Source of the DNA: Epithemia pelagica
Lineage: Eukaryota > Bacillariophyta > Bacillariophyceae > Surirellales > Surirellaceae
Direction of reading: 5' to 3'
Length of the DNA stretch: 64,000 bases
Assembly (NCBI GenBank): GCA_946965045.2
Contig: OX337229.1
Span: 744,001-808,000, forward strand
Part shown: piece after piece, positions 21,075 through 31,205 of the stretch
Layout of the letters: each line of letters opens with the position of its first letter
Numbering within the stretch: position 1 is the first letter of the stretch
Notes under the pieces: model-generated
The model's input: the letters and a program-made list of their open reading frames with translations, nothing else
Told to the model about the DNA's origin: nothing
Database searches by the model: none
Program-made: the position numbers and the translations under genes

Positions 21075-21278
21075 ATCATGTGAGGTTGTATATGCACCTA
21101 TGCTGACATCACCTACTCTCCATCTTACTCTCGATTCACAAGATTCCTCCTCGTTCCATACGATTCATTCTTCCAATTTATGTTCCGCATCATCTTACGT
21201 GAAATGTTCCGTATCAAGTTCCGTATAAAGCTCACAATTTCGAAAACATACAGATCTCAGATCACTTTCCAAACGACC

Positions 21279-22808
21279 ATGGTACTGCAAAGGTTTCCAA
21301 TTGGATGGAAAAGCTGCGTGGCAGTGGCCAATGTCTTGGTGGTAGTTGTGGCAGTGGCAATTGGGATTCGTTGGAGTTTGCTCTCTCAACCCTGTCGAGA
21401 CGACCCCTTGGTGACGGTTCGCATCCCATCCTTCCTGAACAACAACAACAACAACAACAACAAGGAGAATGAATCATTGGAAACCTTTGTCAAGATTCCT
21501 CCCTGTCACGTATTTTCGGAATCGTATTTTGAAGCTCGGACCAAGTTTCGTCGAGCCGTTCAAGGCTTGGGCTTGTCGGTGGAAACGCTGTCGGTTGTTC
21601 CGCACCAGGATTATACCATGGACATTGTCGTCTTGCCTGGACAAGGCCCCGGTTTGGTCCTTCACACGTCGGGAGTTCATGGAGTCGAAGGGTTTGCAGG
21701 ATCCGCCATTCAACTGGCCTTGCTGTATCAGTTGCAACAACAACAACAACAAGCACTACCCCAATGGCAATCGCCACCCAACATGCCCACCGTCATTCTC
21801 GTCCATGCCGTCAATCCGTTTGGCATGGCCACATACCGACGTTCCAATGAACACAATGTCGATTTGAATCGCAATGGTTTGACCGACGCCGAATTACAAG
21901 ACTTGAAGTCCTCCCATGTCAATCACGGCCCCTATCAACGATTGGATGCCGTCTTGAATCCTCGCTTCCAGTCGCAACGTGCCTTGTACGGTTACGCCTA
22001 CGTTACGAGTTGGTTGATGTCCTTGTATTGTCTCGTCAAGGAAGGATATCATGCCACCAAGGCGGCCATGGTTGGTGGACAATATTATCAAGAACAGGGC
22101 ATCTTTTATGGCGGTCGTAACACCCGAGAACGATCCGTTCGACTCTTGGAAGAATGGTTGAAACAGTACTTGACAACAACCACCCATGGAGTGGTGGCAG
22201 CAGGAACAAATAAAGAGGATCCGTCGGAATCATCGACCCCAACGACAGTACCAACCATTTCCACCACATGGATTGATGTGCATACCGGGCTGGGACCGAG
22301 TGGTGTCGATAGCTTGATTTTCAACCCACAGTCCCGTTCTTCCTGCTCTACCACAAAGCACAACCAGAACCGTACCATGGAAATGCTCCATTGGTTCCCC
22401 AACAGTACATTGAGTCCCTCTGCCGATAACGTCAGTGCCGTGTCCAAGGGATACGAACACACCAAGGGTGTCTTGTTGGATTACTATGAACAAACCTTGT
22501 GTGGTAGCGACAACAACGACACGCAACGAAAGATCGCCCCGTTGGATGTTCTCCTGGTGGTGCAAGAATTTGGAACCGTCCCCAGTAGTTTGGTCGGCAA
22601 TGCTCTCATGGTAGAAAATGCCGCCTACTTTTCCGCCACGCTGAATCAACCCGACAAACTGACCTGGGCCAAACGCACGACTGGCCGAGCCTTTTATCCA
22701 CAATCCATGGCGTGGAGACGGGCCATTCTCCAACGAGGATGGGACGTGTTGGTGCAAGCCATGCAACGATCGGCGGCAAACACCCAACACGACACTTATT
22801 CGAGATAG
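21279..22808 (+). CDS. DUF2817 family (M14 zinc carboxypeptidase-like) protein with signal anchor
   Basis: ATG 21279 sits in ACCATGG and directly precedes a hydrophobic segment (CVAVANVLVVVVAVAIGI, ~13-30). An upstream in-frame ATG at 21180 would add 33 residues of odd repeated composition, so I prefer 21279, giving 509 aa. Conserved parts are HTSGVHGVEGFAGSA (~129-143), then HAVNPFGMATYRRSNEHNVD and LNRNG (~175-200), and WIDVHTGLGPSG (~331-342). These are the DUF2817 hallmarks. His and Glu of HGVEG, the His of the DVHTG segment and nearby residues would bind zinc as in M14 peptidases. The natural substrate is unknown. It is probably an ER/secretory-lumen or surface enzyme. Its promoter now lies next to the transposon's right end; before insertion it would have been head-to-head with the glycosyltransferase. 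Confidence 0.88.
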   Translation: MVLQRFPIGWKSCVAVANVLVVVVAVAIGIRWSLLSQPCRDDPLVTVRIPSFLNNNNNNNNKENESLETFVKIPPCHVFSESYFEARTKFRRAVQGLGLSVETLSVVPHQDYTMDIVVLPGQGPGLVLHTSGVHGVEGFAGSAIQLALLYQLQQQQQQALPQWQSPPNMPTVILVHAVNPFGMATYRRSNEHNVDLNRNGLTDAELQDLKSSHVNHGPYQRLDAVLNPRFQSQRALYGYAYVTSWLMSLYCLVKEGYHATKAAMVGGQYYQEQGIFYGGRNTRERSVRLLEEWLKQYLTTTTHGVVAAGTNKEDPSESSTPTTVPTISTTWIDVHTGLGPSGVDSLIFNPQSRSSCSTTKHNQNRTMEMLHWFPNSTLSPSADNVSAVSKGYEHTKGVLLDYYEQTLCGSDNNDTQRKIAPLDVLLVVQEFGTVPSSLVGNALMVENAAYFSATLNQPDKLTWAKRTTGRAFYPQSMAWRRAILQRGWDVLVQAMQRSAANTQHDTYSR

Positions 22809-22934
22809 ACATGTAACCAACAGGAGCACCGCTGAAACAATGCGCTTCACACTATTAGGTTGGGATGAGAATCGGCTTGCACAAAAAGTTGTTAACGTAA
22901 AACCCCCAATGTTACCGCAATCATGACAAACTAT

Positions 22935-23483
22935 TCAAGTAGTGGCCGGAGCGTGTCCAATAAACTGGAGCACGTTTTCGGGTTGCTCTTCCACCAGGTG
23001 CTTCAGGGGTCCAAACAAACCGGGCGATGAATCGGACGGTGCTTCTTGTCCTCGCTGTTCACCAACTTGTACCATGGCTACCAGTTCCTCCCAGGAAAAT
23101 TCATGCCATCCTTCGCATTTGTGGGGCTCCATGGTTTCGGGAGGCGCGGATCCCTCCGCCACTCGTCCCATGATAAAGAGAGTAATGTAATGCTTTTCTT
23201 CATCTTGCATGATATCATTCGTCACGTGACCAAACTGTAGATTGTCAATCGTCATGTTGGTTTCCTCCTTGACTTCTCGTTTGGCGCACTCAAACCACGA
23301 TTCGTACATTTCCAAGTGTCCTCCGGGCAAGGCGAGACTACCGGCTCCATGACTTCCCTTGCGAATCCCCGCATAAATGTATCCCGGACGATTCGGAACC
23401 GGCACAATCACACCCACACCGACACGAACAAAGGTGCGAACCCGTCGAGTGGCGGTGGGATGAAATGGTGCCGGTGGATCCAT
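22935..23483 (-). CDS. Nudix hydrolase, NUDT15/MTH2-like
   Basis: ATG 23483 (MDPPAPFHPTATRR) gives 182 aa. VRVGVGVIVPV at ~19-29 and GSLALPGGHLEMYESWFECA lead into a perfect Nudix box at 55-77, with pattern G-x5-E-x7-REVKEET-x-M. The box coordinates metal for hydrolysing a nucleoside diphosphate-X bond. The LPGGHLE and late EGWHEFSWEEL segments resemble NUDT15-type nucleotide pyrophosphatases, which clear abnormal nucleotides. No targeting peptide is seen, so it is probably cytosolic. A short upstream reading frame in another phase starts at 23511 in the leader, which may or may not be translated. The gene is convergent with the DUF2817 gene 126 bp away. Confidence 0.9.
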   Translation of the reverse strand: MDPPAPFHPTATRRVRTFVRVGVGVIVPVPNRPGYIYAGIRKGSHGAGSLALPGGHLEMYESWFECAKREVKEETNMTIDNLQFGHVTNDIMQDEEKHYITLFIMGRVAEGSAPPETMEPHKCEGWHEFSWEELVAMVQVGEQRGQEAPSDSSPGLFGPLKHLVEEQPENVLQFIGHAPATT

Positions 23484-24092
23484 TCTGCGGGCACCTCTGT
23501 CGTCATGGGCAAAAGAAAAAAATGACAAGAATCTTGATTCTCGACTTTCGAGCGACTAAAAGGTGACCAAAACCCAATGAGGCAACTTCTGCGGATGGAG
23601 CACCTACCTAGCAAAGGTAGAACATAGAAATGGATTGATAATACGTGTAATCTCCTATTCCTAGGTAGTATTGAAGACATTCACAGTCGGGAGACTTGGT
23701 TCTTCGCCATTATAACCTTGGAAGAATAGTGTAAAAGCTTAATTGCAAGTCACTATACCGGCCCACAAGTCCATATGCGAGTCTTGGATTATGGAATCGA
23801 CCAAACTTTCTTTGACTTTCTAATGTCGTGCATTTTGTCGAAGACACAGTGCGTGGTCCGATCGGCTCTTGGCGAGAAGCGCTTTCTGCAGCCTCGTCGA
23901 GAATGGCACGCTTACTTGTACAAGCGTACTCGTGACGGTGAGAATGCCGATTCTATTGGCTCCCCCTCCAGAATGCGAAACTCTGCTGGCAGCTGCTCCC
24001 CACAGACAGTGTATGTGTAATGTCACCCGTGGACCAGAACAAAGGAGCAATATGGAACCACAAACACAACGACAAAGCATCTGAACGCGGGC
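23484..24092. other. Intergenic region, no supported gene
   Basis: This is 0.6 kb between two minus-strand genes. A plus-strand 81-aa open frame with an ATG at 23775 lacks any recognisable domain and is not called. No RNA gene or repeat was seen. Confidence 0.55.
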
Positions 24093-25596
24093 CTACCTCT
24101 TCTTCTTGTTTGTTTCGGGTGTTTTTCGGGGACCATACCGCTTGAACTTTCTATCCCTCTTCATCTTGGAGGATGGATCCTCTTTTTCAAAAATGTTCGA
24201 CGCCAGTTTTACCAGTGAGTGATCGGCATACATTCGATCCAGTTCATCCTGTTTCATACGAACAGCATCCTCTTTCAATGTTTGCATGTCCTCATTCTCG
24301 TCCGAAACACCACCCGCAACAGTCCAAGTCGTCGATCGTAATTGATCCACTTCCAATCGTAAACTTTCAATTTTCTCGTCACTGATAGTGTATCCATGAA
24401 CCAAACTGTTGAGTGGACGCGAGAGAACTATGATCCTCTCAAGAACAAACGGCAAAACGTACCGGACACATGTACGCAAACATTCCATGAATATCGTTTG
24501 AATTGAGACATCGGCGTTCCTATCGATGGAGTTTGTGTCAACCGTACGAGCTTCATATGATGCGGCGTCCACGACATGGTCATCCTTCACAGTTCCAAAC
24601 CAACCTGTCGAATTATTTGTAATGATTGAATATCCATACGTGCCGGTTGGCGAAAGATGACCTAGCAGCACCGGTAGAGAAAGAACACACAAAAGTGTAA
24701 TGTAAGATTCCGACCCGTAGTCATGAGAAGATCACCCAAAGATGCATTTGTTTACCCAGACTCGACGTACCTGACATGCCTTTGTATGGGCCTTCCACAA
24801 CTTTGACCAGCGAAGTAAATGGAGGGGAGGGGCGAGGTTGTTTTTTCACTTGGCTTCTCACCATGATCGTTCCACGTTGGCGGACATGATCTCCTACACT
24901 TTCGTTCTCGGTGTTATGAGTAGCTGCACTTGGTGGTGGCGCGTCTGTGCCACCCGTCTCGTCCTGAACAGAATTGGTGTCCATAATTGGAACAGACTCC
25001 AGTTTCGTCTCCTCTATTTCGTTTGTATTGTTGCCTTCTTGCTGTGACTCAGCTAATTGAGTAGGATCGCTCGGTCCATGTTGATCATCCGCATTGCATT
25101 CCTTTGCGCCCCCTAAGCGGCTCTCGTTTTCAGCATTCACCTCCAGCTCGTCCGATTCTGTGGATTTTCCAATCGGGAGATCCGTAGATTCGTTGAAGGA
25201 TGCCGAGGCCCACGATGAAGTTCTCTTTGATTTGCTGCTTCTAGATCCAGTGCTTTCTCCTCGATACAATTTATTTAGAACGATACTTGCAACGCTTCCT
25301 TCCGAGTACAGAGCTCTGCGTCCATTTTCCCCTCCCTGGTCAGATTCAATCTCATCATCATAGTCCGAAGATTGCCCACTCGCCACAGACTGTGCGACCC
25401 TTGCTAACGAACGGTGTTGATGTTTCGTAGTATGGCTCTTTTTTGTCACAGATCGCGACTTTTTCATCTTGCTGGATGGAACGGCTGACTTATTGCTCCC
25501 CATGTCGTCCATTGTCAAAAGCTGATGCGAGATCTGCGTATTGCTTGTCGATACGCTGTTTTTTCCTTTCGTTGATCTTCCGTTGGAGGTTACCAT
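24093..25596 (-). CDS. Uncharacterised Ser-rich protein with basic C-terminus, two exons
   Basis: Exon 1 is 25596-24771 (ATG 25596, MVTSNGRSTKG), exon 2 is 24661-24093, and the 109-bp intron starts GTACGT and ends CTAG. Splicing reads EGPYKGMS-GHLSPTGTYG in frame and gives 464 aa. Residues 1-250 are Ser/Glu-rich and disordered, with a basic stretch early (KMKKSRSVTKKS). The ordered part starts at SLVKVVEGPYKGMSGHL, which loosely recalls a KOW-type beta element, followed by GWFGTVKDDHVVDA. A helix (EKIESLRLEVDQLRST) may form a coiled coil. The last 30 residues are Lys/Arg-rich (KMKRDRKFKRYGPRK, NKKKR), suiting nucleic-acid binding or a nuclear signal. Function is unknown; the KOW resemblance is weak inference. 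Confidence 0.75.
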
Positions 25597-25997
25597 ACCT
25601 TAGCTTACGCTAACACACTCGGACCGTCGTGATTCTGCTGTATTGAAGGGAAACAACAAACATGGCGTAGCTCCATTGAAATGCTACACAATAGCTGGAG
25701 CGTGAGAAATCGAGTCGCGTATTTATTACATGAATGGTTCCAACTCTCGCGCTATCTCATCTAAATGTATTCTCAAACAAACTCTAAGAGTCGATTTAGG
25801 TGGTCAACGGTGACTCGTTTCGACAACCTTTCGGTATTCCAGATACATACAGAGCACGCATTTGGACGCACAAATGAATCTAAATCTAGACCGAGGAACT
25901 GAGCATAACGCAAACGTTCCGATCATGCCATCCTCGAGCACTGCCGTTTGCAAAGTACCTTCACATGTCATAACCAGATCAACGCTTCCGTCTTCGC
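25597..25997. other. Intergenic region, no gene seen
   Basis: This is 400 bp between the start of the two-exon Ser-rich gene and the stop of the three-repeat membrane protein gene. Nothing was recognised. Confidence 0.6.
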
Positions 25998-26900
25998 TTA
26001 TACCTGTAAGACTTTGGCTCGATTGAAGTTTTCTACCATTTCTGCGAACGCCAACATTGCTACGCCATGATGAGCACCGGGTTTGAGGTCGTCAATGAGT
26101 TCAATCCCAGCATACATGGCAGCTGCTAGACCAACCATCATACCAATCGGTATTCTCCTCATAAACGTTCTCTTGGGTACCTTGTGAACAAAGGCGGCTC
26201 TTTCGTCGACCTTGGATACCTGCCAAAAACGACGAAGCTGATAACTGAGCTCCGAAAGGGCTAGAAGTGCCGCGCCATGATGAGTGCCTGGTTTCAAATC
26301 ATCATATATTTCGACAAAGCATGCTACTACTGCCACAATGCAAGCCGTTATTGATACCAAAGGTGAAACCAAAAAGTGCCCCAATCTTTGGAGCACGCGA
26401 ACCGGTCCCTTTGTCAATGCCTCTTCGTCAAGTCCCATTTTTTCGAGATCCTCACCAACCTCGCCAATCTCTGTCTGAAGGATTGCAACCGACCGAAATA
26501 GACGAATGACTGCTAGAATGAGAACGCCATGAGCACGACCCATCCTTCTATCCCTCGGTTCTCGTAACCCTTCGAGAATTTCCAAAACACTGAAACCTCC
26601 AATGACAAGAGATGTCGTTATTGGAAACACTTGACGTAGAGCCCGCCTTCGAGGATGTTCGTCCGAAACAGGGAGCGAAGTATCAGCCAAAGCAGTGAGA
26701 GCACATCTATTTTCCCGCTTGCTAATATATGCCTGCTGCTCAGGCACCTGGGACAAATCTCTTTCTGGCCCATATCTGTGGAGAAGGAAAATGGAGGATC
26801 CGAGAACAGAACTGGCCTGAAATCCATGGACTTGCGTGCACGCAACTAACCAGAGAATTAGGAAATTGTTCCCGAAATCCCTCGCTGCTGTCTTCTTCAT
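25998..26900 (-). CDS. Membrane protein with three internal repeats and N-terminal signal
   Basis: ATG 26900 gives 300 aa. Residues 1-26 form a signal peptide (NNFLILWLVACTQVHG) followed by FQASS, so a Phe sits at the likely cleavage point as in diatom plastid presequences; plastid targeting is plausible. Three related units follow at about 93-137, 178-222 and 250-293. Each has a hydrophobic helix, an acidic patch and an HG-containing helix: EILEGLREP..RAHGVLILA, then EIYDDLKPGTHHGAALLALS, then ELIDDLKPGAHHGVAMLAFA. The last two are nearly identical, which implies internal duplication. Each unit probably holds one or two membrane helices. I know no named family or function; pigment or cofactor binding by the His pairs would be speculation. 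Confidence 0.8.
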   Translation of the reverse strand: MKKTAARDFGNNFLILWLVACTQVHGFQASSVLGSSIFLLHRYGPERDLSQVPEQQAYISKRENRCALTALADTSLPVSDEHPRRRALRQVFPITTSLVIGGFSVLEILEGLREPRDRRMGRAHGVLILAVIRLFRSVAILQTEIGEVGEDLEKMGLDEEALTKGPVRVLQRLGHFLVSPLVSITACIVAVVACFVEIYDDLKPGTHHGAALLALSELSYQLRRFWQVSKVDERAAFVHKVPKRTFMRRIPIGMMVGLAAAMYAGIELIDDLKPGAHHGVAMLAFAEMVENFNRAKVLQV

Positions 26901-27406
26901 CTCGTAGAACTATGTCGTAGGTATTTGTTTCCGTTGGTCGACTTTGTATCAGACTACCTAGTGATGAGGTCTCGTGAAGAAAGATCCCCTCTTGTCGAAA
27001 AGAAAGTGAGGTCATGGAAATTTTGGGGGATTTCGTGCACCTTGCATGCTTGCGCGCGTCATCAGTGAGCAGCTCTTTCTATTGTACATGTACAGTATTA
27101 AAGGGATTGGTTGGGGAAGTGTCATTGATGTGCCCACAAAACAAACGATGTACTCCTGCTCGTATCTCTCCTTAGAGCAATCTTTAAAGCTTCCATCCAC
27201 CTAAAGTATATTCCTTGGAACAAGACCACGTATAAAGGACTTGTTTGTGATCAGATGGTTTATGTTTGGGTAATTATTTCTTTTTGTCTATTATGAGTAC
27301 AGACGCTCGACGAGTTGATCGTATGCGAAGGCTTGTCGGTATGTCATTTCGTAAAATCATTTGCATGTGGCTCCAATGATATAGCATCAATGGAATAGAG
27401 CTTCAT
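26901..27406. other. Intergenic region, no gene seen
   Basis: This is 0.5 kb upstream of the membrane protein gene and downstream of the Ser/Lys-rich gene, both on the minus strand. No RNA or repeat was recognised. Confidence 0.6.
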
Positions 27407-28873
27407 CTAGCCCATGAAACGACGTCGGTCACGATCAAAGTCGTATCCGGTGAGATTTTCGTTGGTAACAGTAGTGCGCTCCGCGGCGCCCTTGGACTTG
27501 TTTCCTCTGTCCTTGAAGAATCCACCCTTGTTCTTGTCCGAGGACTCTTGCTCCAATGCTTGGTGATTTTGATTCGAGAAACTAGATCCAATTAAACTAG
27601 CCCGACGACGCCGACGATCTGTTCGTGCCCCAGTATTGTCGGCGGTAGCGGGTGCAGCGTCCGTCATGGGGAGCGTAAAGCCGCTTCCGGCACTAATCGA
27701 GGACTTGTTGTTGTTGTTTGATTCGGAGGACGAGAAACCAGTAATATCATCAATGAGCTTGCGCTGATACTGTGCGTTGTTACTGTCGTTTTTCGGGGTT
27801 GCTTCTGGCATGGCAAAGCTTGACCGTCGAGGAACACCACGTCGGGGAGGTTCGCCTCCACCACCAGCACCACCTCCAAAGCCGCCAAAATCGGCGCTGA
27901 ACATTCCACCAGAAGGCGCGGTTTGATCTTCATAGCCGTACATGTCTGCAGCTGCTCCAGAAGCGGCTGTACCCGTATCGCCGTAGCCATAATCTATTGC
28001 GGCGGCGTTTCCACTGAAACTTGCACCGACAAAGTTTGCCACCGCCTCGGCCCCCGCTGTTCCTACGGCAGAGGCTCGTCGAGCGCGGCGTCTCGCATTG
28101 CGTTGCACGGCCGTTTCACTGCCCAGACCGTCGGCGGACTTGGACGAAGTGACAGTCCCGGCATCGGCAAATCCACCAAAGCCTGTAGTCACCGGAGCGG
28201 CACCTGCTCCCCCCAGGGAATTTCGTCGCCGTGCTCGAGGTCTTGGTCGGGGAGCTGGATCCCCACCATCTGACATGGCACCATCGTTTCCACTCGATTC
28301 GTCCAAATTGAAGGCATCAAAGGAGCCAATCGCGGATTTGACTTTTGTTTGCTTTGTTCTCTTCTTTGTTTCCTCTGTTTCTGGTTTTGACTCGGATTCT
28401 TTTTGTTTGTCCGACTTCTTGGTCTTTTTGCCATCTGTAGATTTCTTTTTGGTATCAGAGGAGCTCTTTTTTCCATTCTTGCCCTCCTTTTTGCTGACGT
28501 CGCTCTTCTTTCTCTCAATGCCTGGGGTTTTACTCGAGCTACGTTTTTTGCCATCCTTTTTGCTTTCGGATGACTTTTTGCCGTCGGACGACTTTTTGCT
28601 GTCGGAGGAGGACTTTTTGGTGTCACCCGACTGCTTCTTGCTGCTACTACTCTCTCCCGACTTTTTGCTCCTCTTTTTGGAATCCCCGTTCCGCTTGGTC
28701 CCACTTTCGGACAGCTTCGTATTGCTCTCGATCGTCAATTCACTGGTATTCATGGTGGAAACAGTTGTTGCTGTCGTGTGGGACACGATGCTCTTATTGT
28801 CACAAAACCGCCCATTCATGCCTTTGTCCACAGACAAGCGAGCGACCTCAAGCACCATTCTCGCCAGTTCCAT
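27407..28873 (-). CDS. Ser/Lys-rich protein with YGYG and RRxS motifs
   Basis: ATG 28873 (MELARMVLEVARLSVDKG) is the first in-frame ATG; the product is 488 aa. After a short helical N-terminus comes a long Ser/Lys/Asp run (KKSSDGKKSSESKKDGKK and similar, ~70-190). Then there is an ordered-looking mosaic in which arginine-serine sites repeat: RARRRNSLGG, RRARRASAVG, RRGVPRRSSF and RRRRRASLIG. YGYGD and MYGYED occur between them. Near the C-terminus is LTGYDFDRDRRRFMG. The RRxS sites fit basophilic kinases. The combination of YGYG with RRxS is shared with the protein at 4713-5147. It is probably a diatom-lineage disordered phosphoprotein; its location and role are unknown. Confidence 0.8.
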   Translation of the reverse strand: MELARMVLEVARLSVDKGMNGRFCDNKSIVSHTTATTVSTMNTSELTIESNTKLSESGTKRNGDSKKRSKKSGESSSSKKQSGDTKKSSSDSKKSSDGKKSSESKKDGKKRSSSKTPGIERKKSDVSKKEGKNGKKSSSDTKKKSTDGKKTKKSDKQKESESKPETEETKKRTKQTKVKSAIGSFDAFNLDESSGNDGAMSDGGDPAPRPRPRARRRNSLGGAGAAPVTTGFGGFADAGTVTSSKSADGLGSETAVQRNARRRARRASAVGTAGAEAVANFVGASFSGNAAAIDYGYGDTGTAASGAAADMYGYEDQTAPSGGMFSADFGGFGGGAGGGGEPPRRGVPRRSSFAMPEATPKNDSNNAQYQRKLIDDITGFSSSESNNNNKSSISAGSGFTLPMTDAAPATADNTGARTDRRRRRASLIGSSFSNQNHQALEQESSDKNKGGFFKDRGNKSKGAAERTTVTNENLTGYDFDRDRRRFMG

Positions 28874-29308
28874 CAAAAATGTGTTGTGGTGTGGGCTTGC
28901 TCCCTGGTTTTGATGCTTGTAGCACTCCAAACTTGGAACTTGGGGGAGATTGGGCGTGATGAAATGACCGAAATGCAACAGTCATCGACCAAACCACCAT
29001 CGATATCTAATGGGCTATTTTCTTGAAGGCGTAAAAAGAAGCCAAGGGGCATCAAGACTGTACGTCTGCTCTAACCAGTGAGCAATATTACTTCCCTCGG
29101 TATAGGTGACCACCTATTAATCGTCTGCCAGTCGTCCACCGAATTCTTCTCTGGCCTGGTTTTTTTCTTTTTTCATGTCAAAATTTTCTGGCAAAATCAG
29201 AAGGAACTCGCCGGCACAACCTGGTCACATTTCAAATCAGTTTGAGAATGGCCCAGCGTGCATGACCGTTGGTCTTGATTCTTGATTCTTGATGCACAGC
29301 CTTCAGGC

Positions 29309-30086
29309 CCTGTGTCCAGGGAATGTGTTTTCGAGGTCTGAAATCGAGTTTCGAGTTTTGAGGTGGGGCTCTGTCCCTACCTTGAAACAACGATCTGGAT
29401 GTACGTGTCCAGGTAAAAACTGTATTTTCGAGTTTCGAGTTTCGAGTTTTATTTTTCAATACTCGTGCACTCCCATGCTTCCCCCCTACCGGCGCATGAA
29501 CGAGCACAACGGCAATTGACAATGACGACAAACAAATGTCGCTTGAGTACTCCTAATTCCTAATATCACATTGCATAACGGGAGAAGGTAGAATATTTGT
29601 AGAGCCCGTCCATGGAGCAGGATGCGGGCTTTGTTCCGTAACCATGTCATCTATGGGGAGATGAGAACTATTTGCTTTTGACAATTGACAGTGGTTGTGA
29701 CCATTACTTCCATGGCAGCGACAGGTTAATAATACTTGCTTATTTTCTAGAGAAGCTCCTACTTACATCACATCAATCATTGTGCTACTATTGTCTATGA
29801 TGGACAAGAGAGATTGCCTCGTTGTTGTTGTCGGAGAGATCGAAATGAGAGACAGAGAGCCCGGCGGCTGAAAGGTGGGTTTTGTAGGAGCGCGTGGGGC
29901 TCTTTTGCAAACCTCGAAACTCGAAACTCGATTTCAGAATCTTGGCAAGGTCGTTGGGGGATTGCCAAGATTTGGGGGATTCGAGGTTGTGTTTTCGAGT
30001 TTTCAAGGGGACCATAACCTATTGGCTCAACCTCGAAACTCGAAACTCGATTTCAGAACTCAAAAACACATTCCCTGGACACAGGC
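29309..30086. repeat. Inverted repeat with GAGTTTCGAG clusters
   Basis: 29309-29364 matches the reverse complement of roughly 30034-30086 at about 52 of 55 positions (CCTGTGTCCAGGGAATGTG, then GAAATCGAGTTTCGAG). Extra copies of CGAAACTCGAAACTCG lie near 29430-29448 and 29914-29936. It looks like a foldback/MITE-type element; no coding sequence is supported. Confidence 0.75.
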
Positions 30087-30189
30087 CCTCATTCGCCACT
30101 CGCCACACTCTCCAAACACAAACAAACCTCACCCCTCACCCATGCCAATGGCAATGACATGGTTTGTCTGCTTTCATGCGACTCAGGTA

Positions 30190-30909
30190 CTCCCTCCGGC
30201 CTTTTTTTATCGCACGAAGTTGAGAAAAATGACATAACGTCTCGAGCGTCAGCCCGTTCGCGCTAAAAATTATATAGATCGAAAGCTTATTACTAGACTC
30301 AAATTTCCATGTATAATTTATATGTTCCATCTCACAATCCTGGAGAGCTACATGGAACTAAAAGAGGCTAAAAACGCAATCCAAACTTTGGCGTACCGGT
30401 TCTGGCCCCCCAGGCGCACCCAAGGGATGGCACCCTCCAGTCAGGCCCGCGAGGGGGTAAAGTACATAGACTTGCCGGCTAATGACTGTGGACGTTCTAT
30501 AGACATTCATCTATCCTTCCCCATCTGAATGGCACCTTGCCAGAGGTGTTTTGTCTTTCGTCGCCAAAATTTTTGGATTTCATCGATCCATCATAAGTAG
30601 GCTATGAGAGTGCGCAGAGCAACTCGCACGCGGTGGACTGAATTAACTCCCCCGAAATTTCATCCAACGCACGCGCGCGTGGTCGATTCATATGTGTTCT
30701 TCGACTGCTGTTACAGAAGCGGTTAAAAGTGTCACGCGATAGAAGGATAATTAAGTTGTGGCGCGTGTCACATTGAATGTTCATCCTTAAAATTCGACTC
30801 CGAATGAGCCGGCCATCCTCCTGTAGAAATGTACCAGGTCCTACGACGGGTGTTTATGCGACTGATTTTTAGAAAAATAGATCGTGCGATAAAAAAAGGC
30901 CGGAGGGAG
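30190..30909. mobile_element. Stowaway-like MITE with TA target duplication
   Basis: The 720-bp element has inverted ends of about 29 bp beginning CTCCCTCCGGCCTTTTTT and running to ATCGCACGA; it is flanked by TA at 30188-30189 and 30910-30911. CTCCCTCC ends with a TA duplication are the signature of Tc1/mariner-derived Stowaway MITEs. No transposase is encoded, so it would be non-autonomous. Confidence 0.85.
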
Positions 30910-31007
30910 TATGTAAGGCGCATCGGGGTCGTAAAAAAAATTCGAGGCAAAAATCAAGATTCGAGTTTCGAGGTTGGTCTAATAGGTTATGAATAGGTTA
31001 TGTGTAC

Positions 31008-31105
31008 CCTCGAATCTTGACCTCGACTTTTGACCGAGGCGCACTTTTGAAAATTTTTGGGCCAAAGTGCGCTCCGACCAAAAATCGAGGTCAAGATTCG
31101 AGGTT
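31008..31105. repeat. Long hairpin
   Basis: Two arms of about 40 bp are inverted copies (31008-31049 and 31064-31105, outer part CCTCGAATCTTGACCTCGA) around a short AT-rich loop. They sit inside the Harbinger-like element, upstream of the 104-aa frame. Confidence 0.85.
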
Positions 31106-31205
31106 GCTCCTCGTCCGAGGTTTCCTCAAAACTCCAAACATCATCCCTATCTCTTCTTGTTGTTGTCTTTGTTAAAATCAACACGAGAATCAAGAATCAA
31201 CCACA

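Noticed and set aside
21180-21278. 33-residue N-terminal extension of the DUF2817 protein
   Set aside because: The ATG at 21180 gives an odd repeated FRIK segment; ATG 21279 has a better context and directly precedes the signal anchor. Not fully excluded.
23775-24020. 81-aa plus-strand frame with a true ATG
   Set aside because: It has no recognisable motif, lies in a spacer between two minus-strand genes, and has no composition support.
29030-29095. Target duplication for the outer inverted-repeat pair
   Set aside because: No matching direct repeat could be aligned on the two sides.
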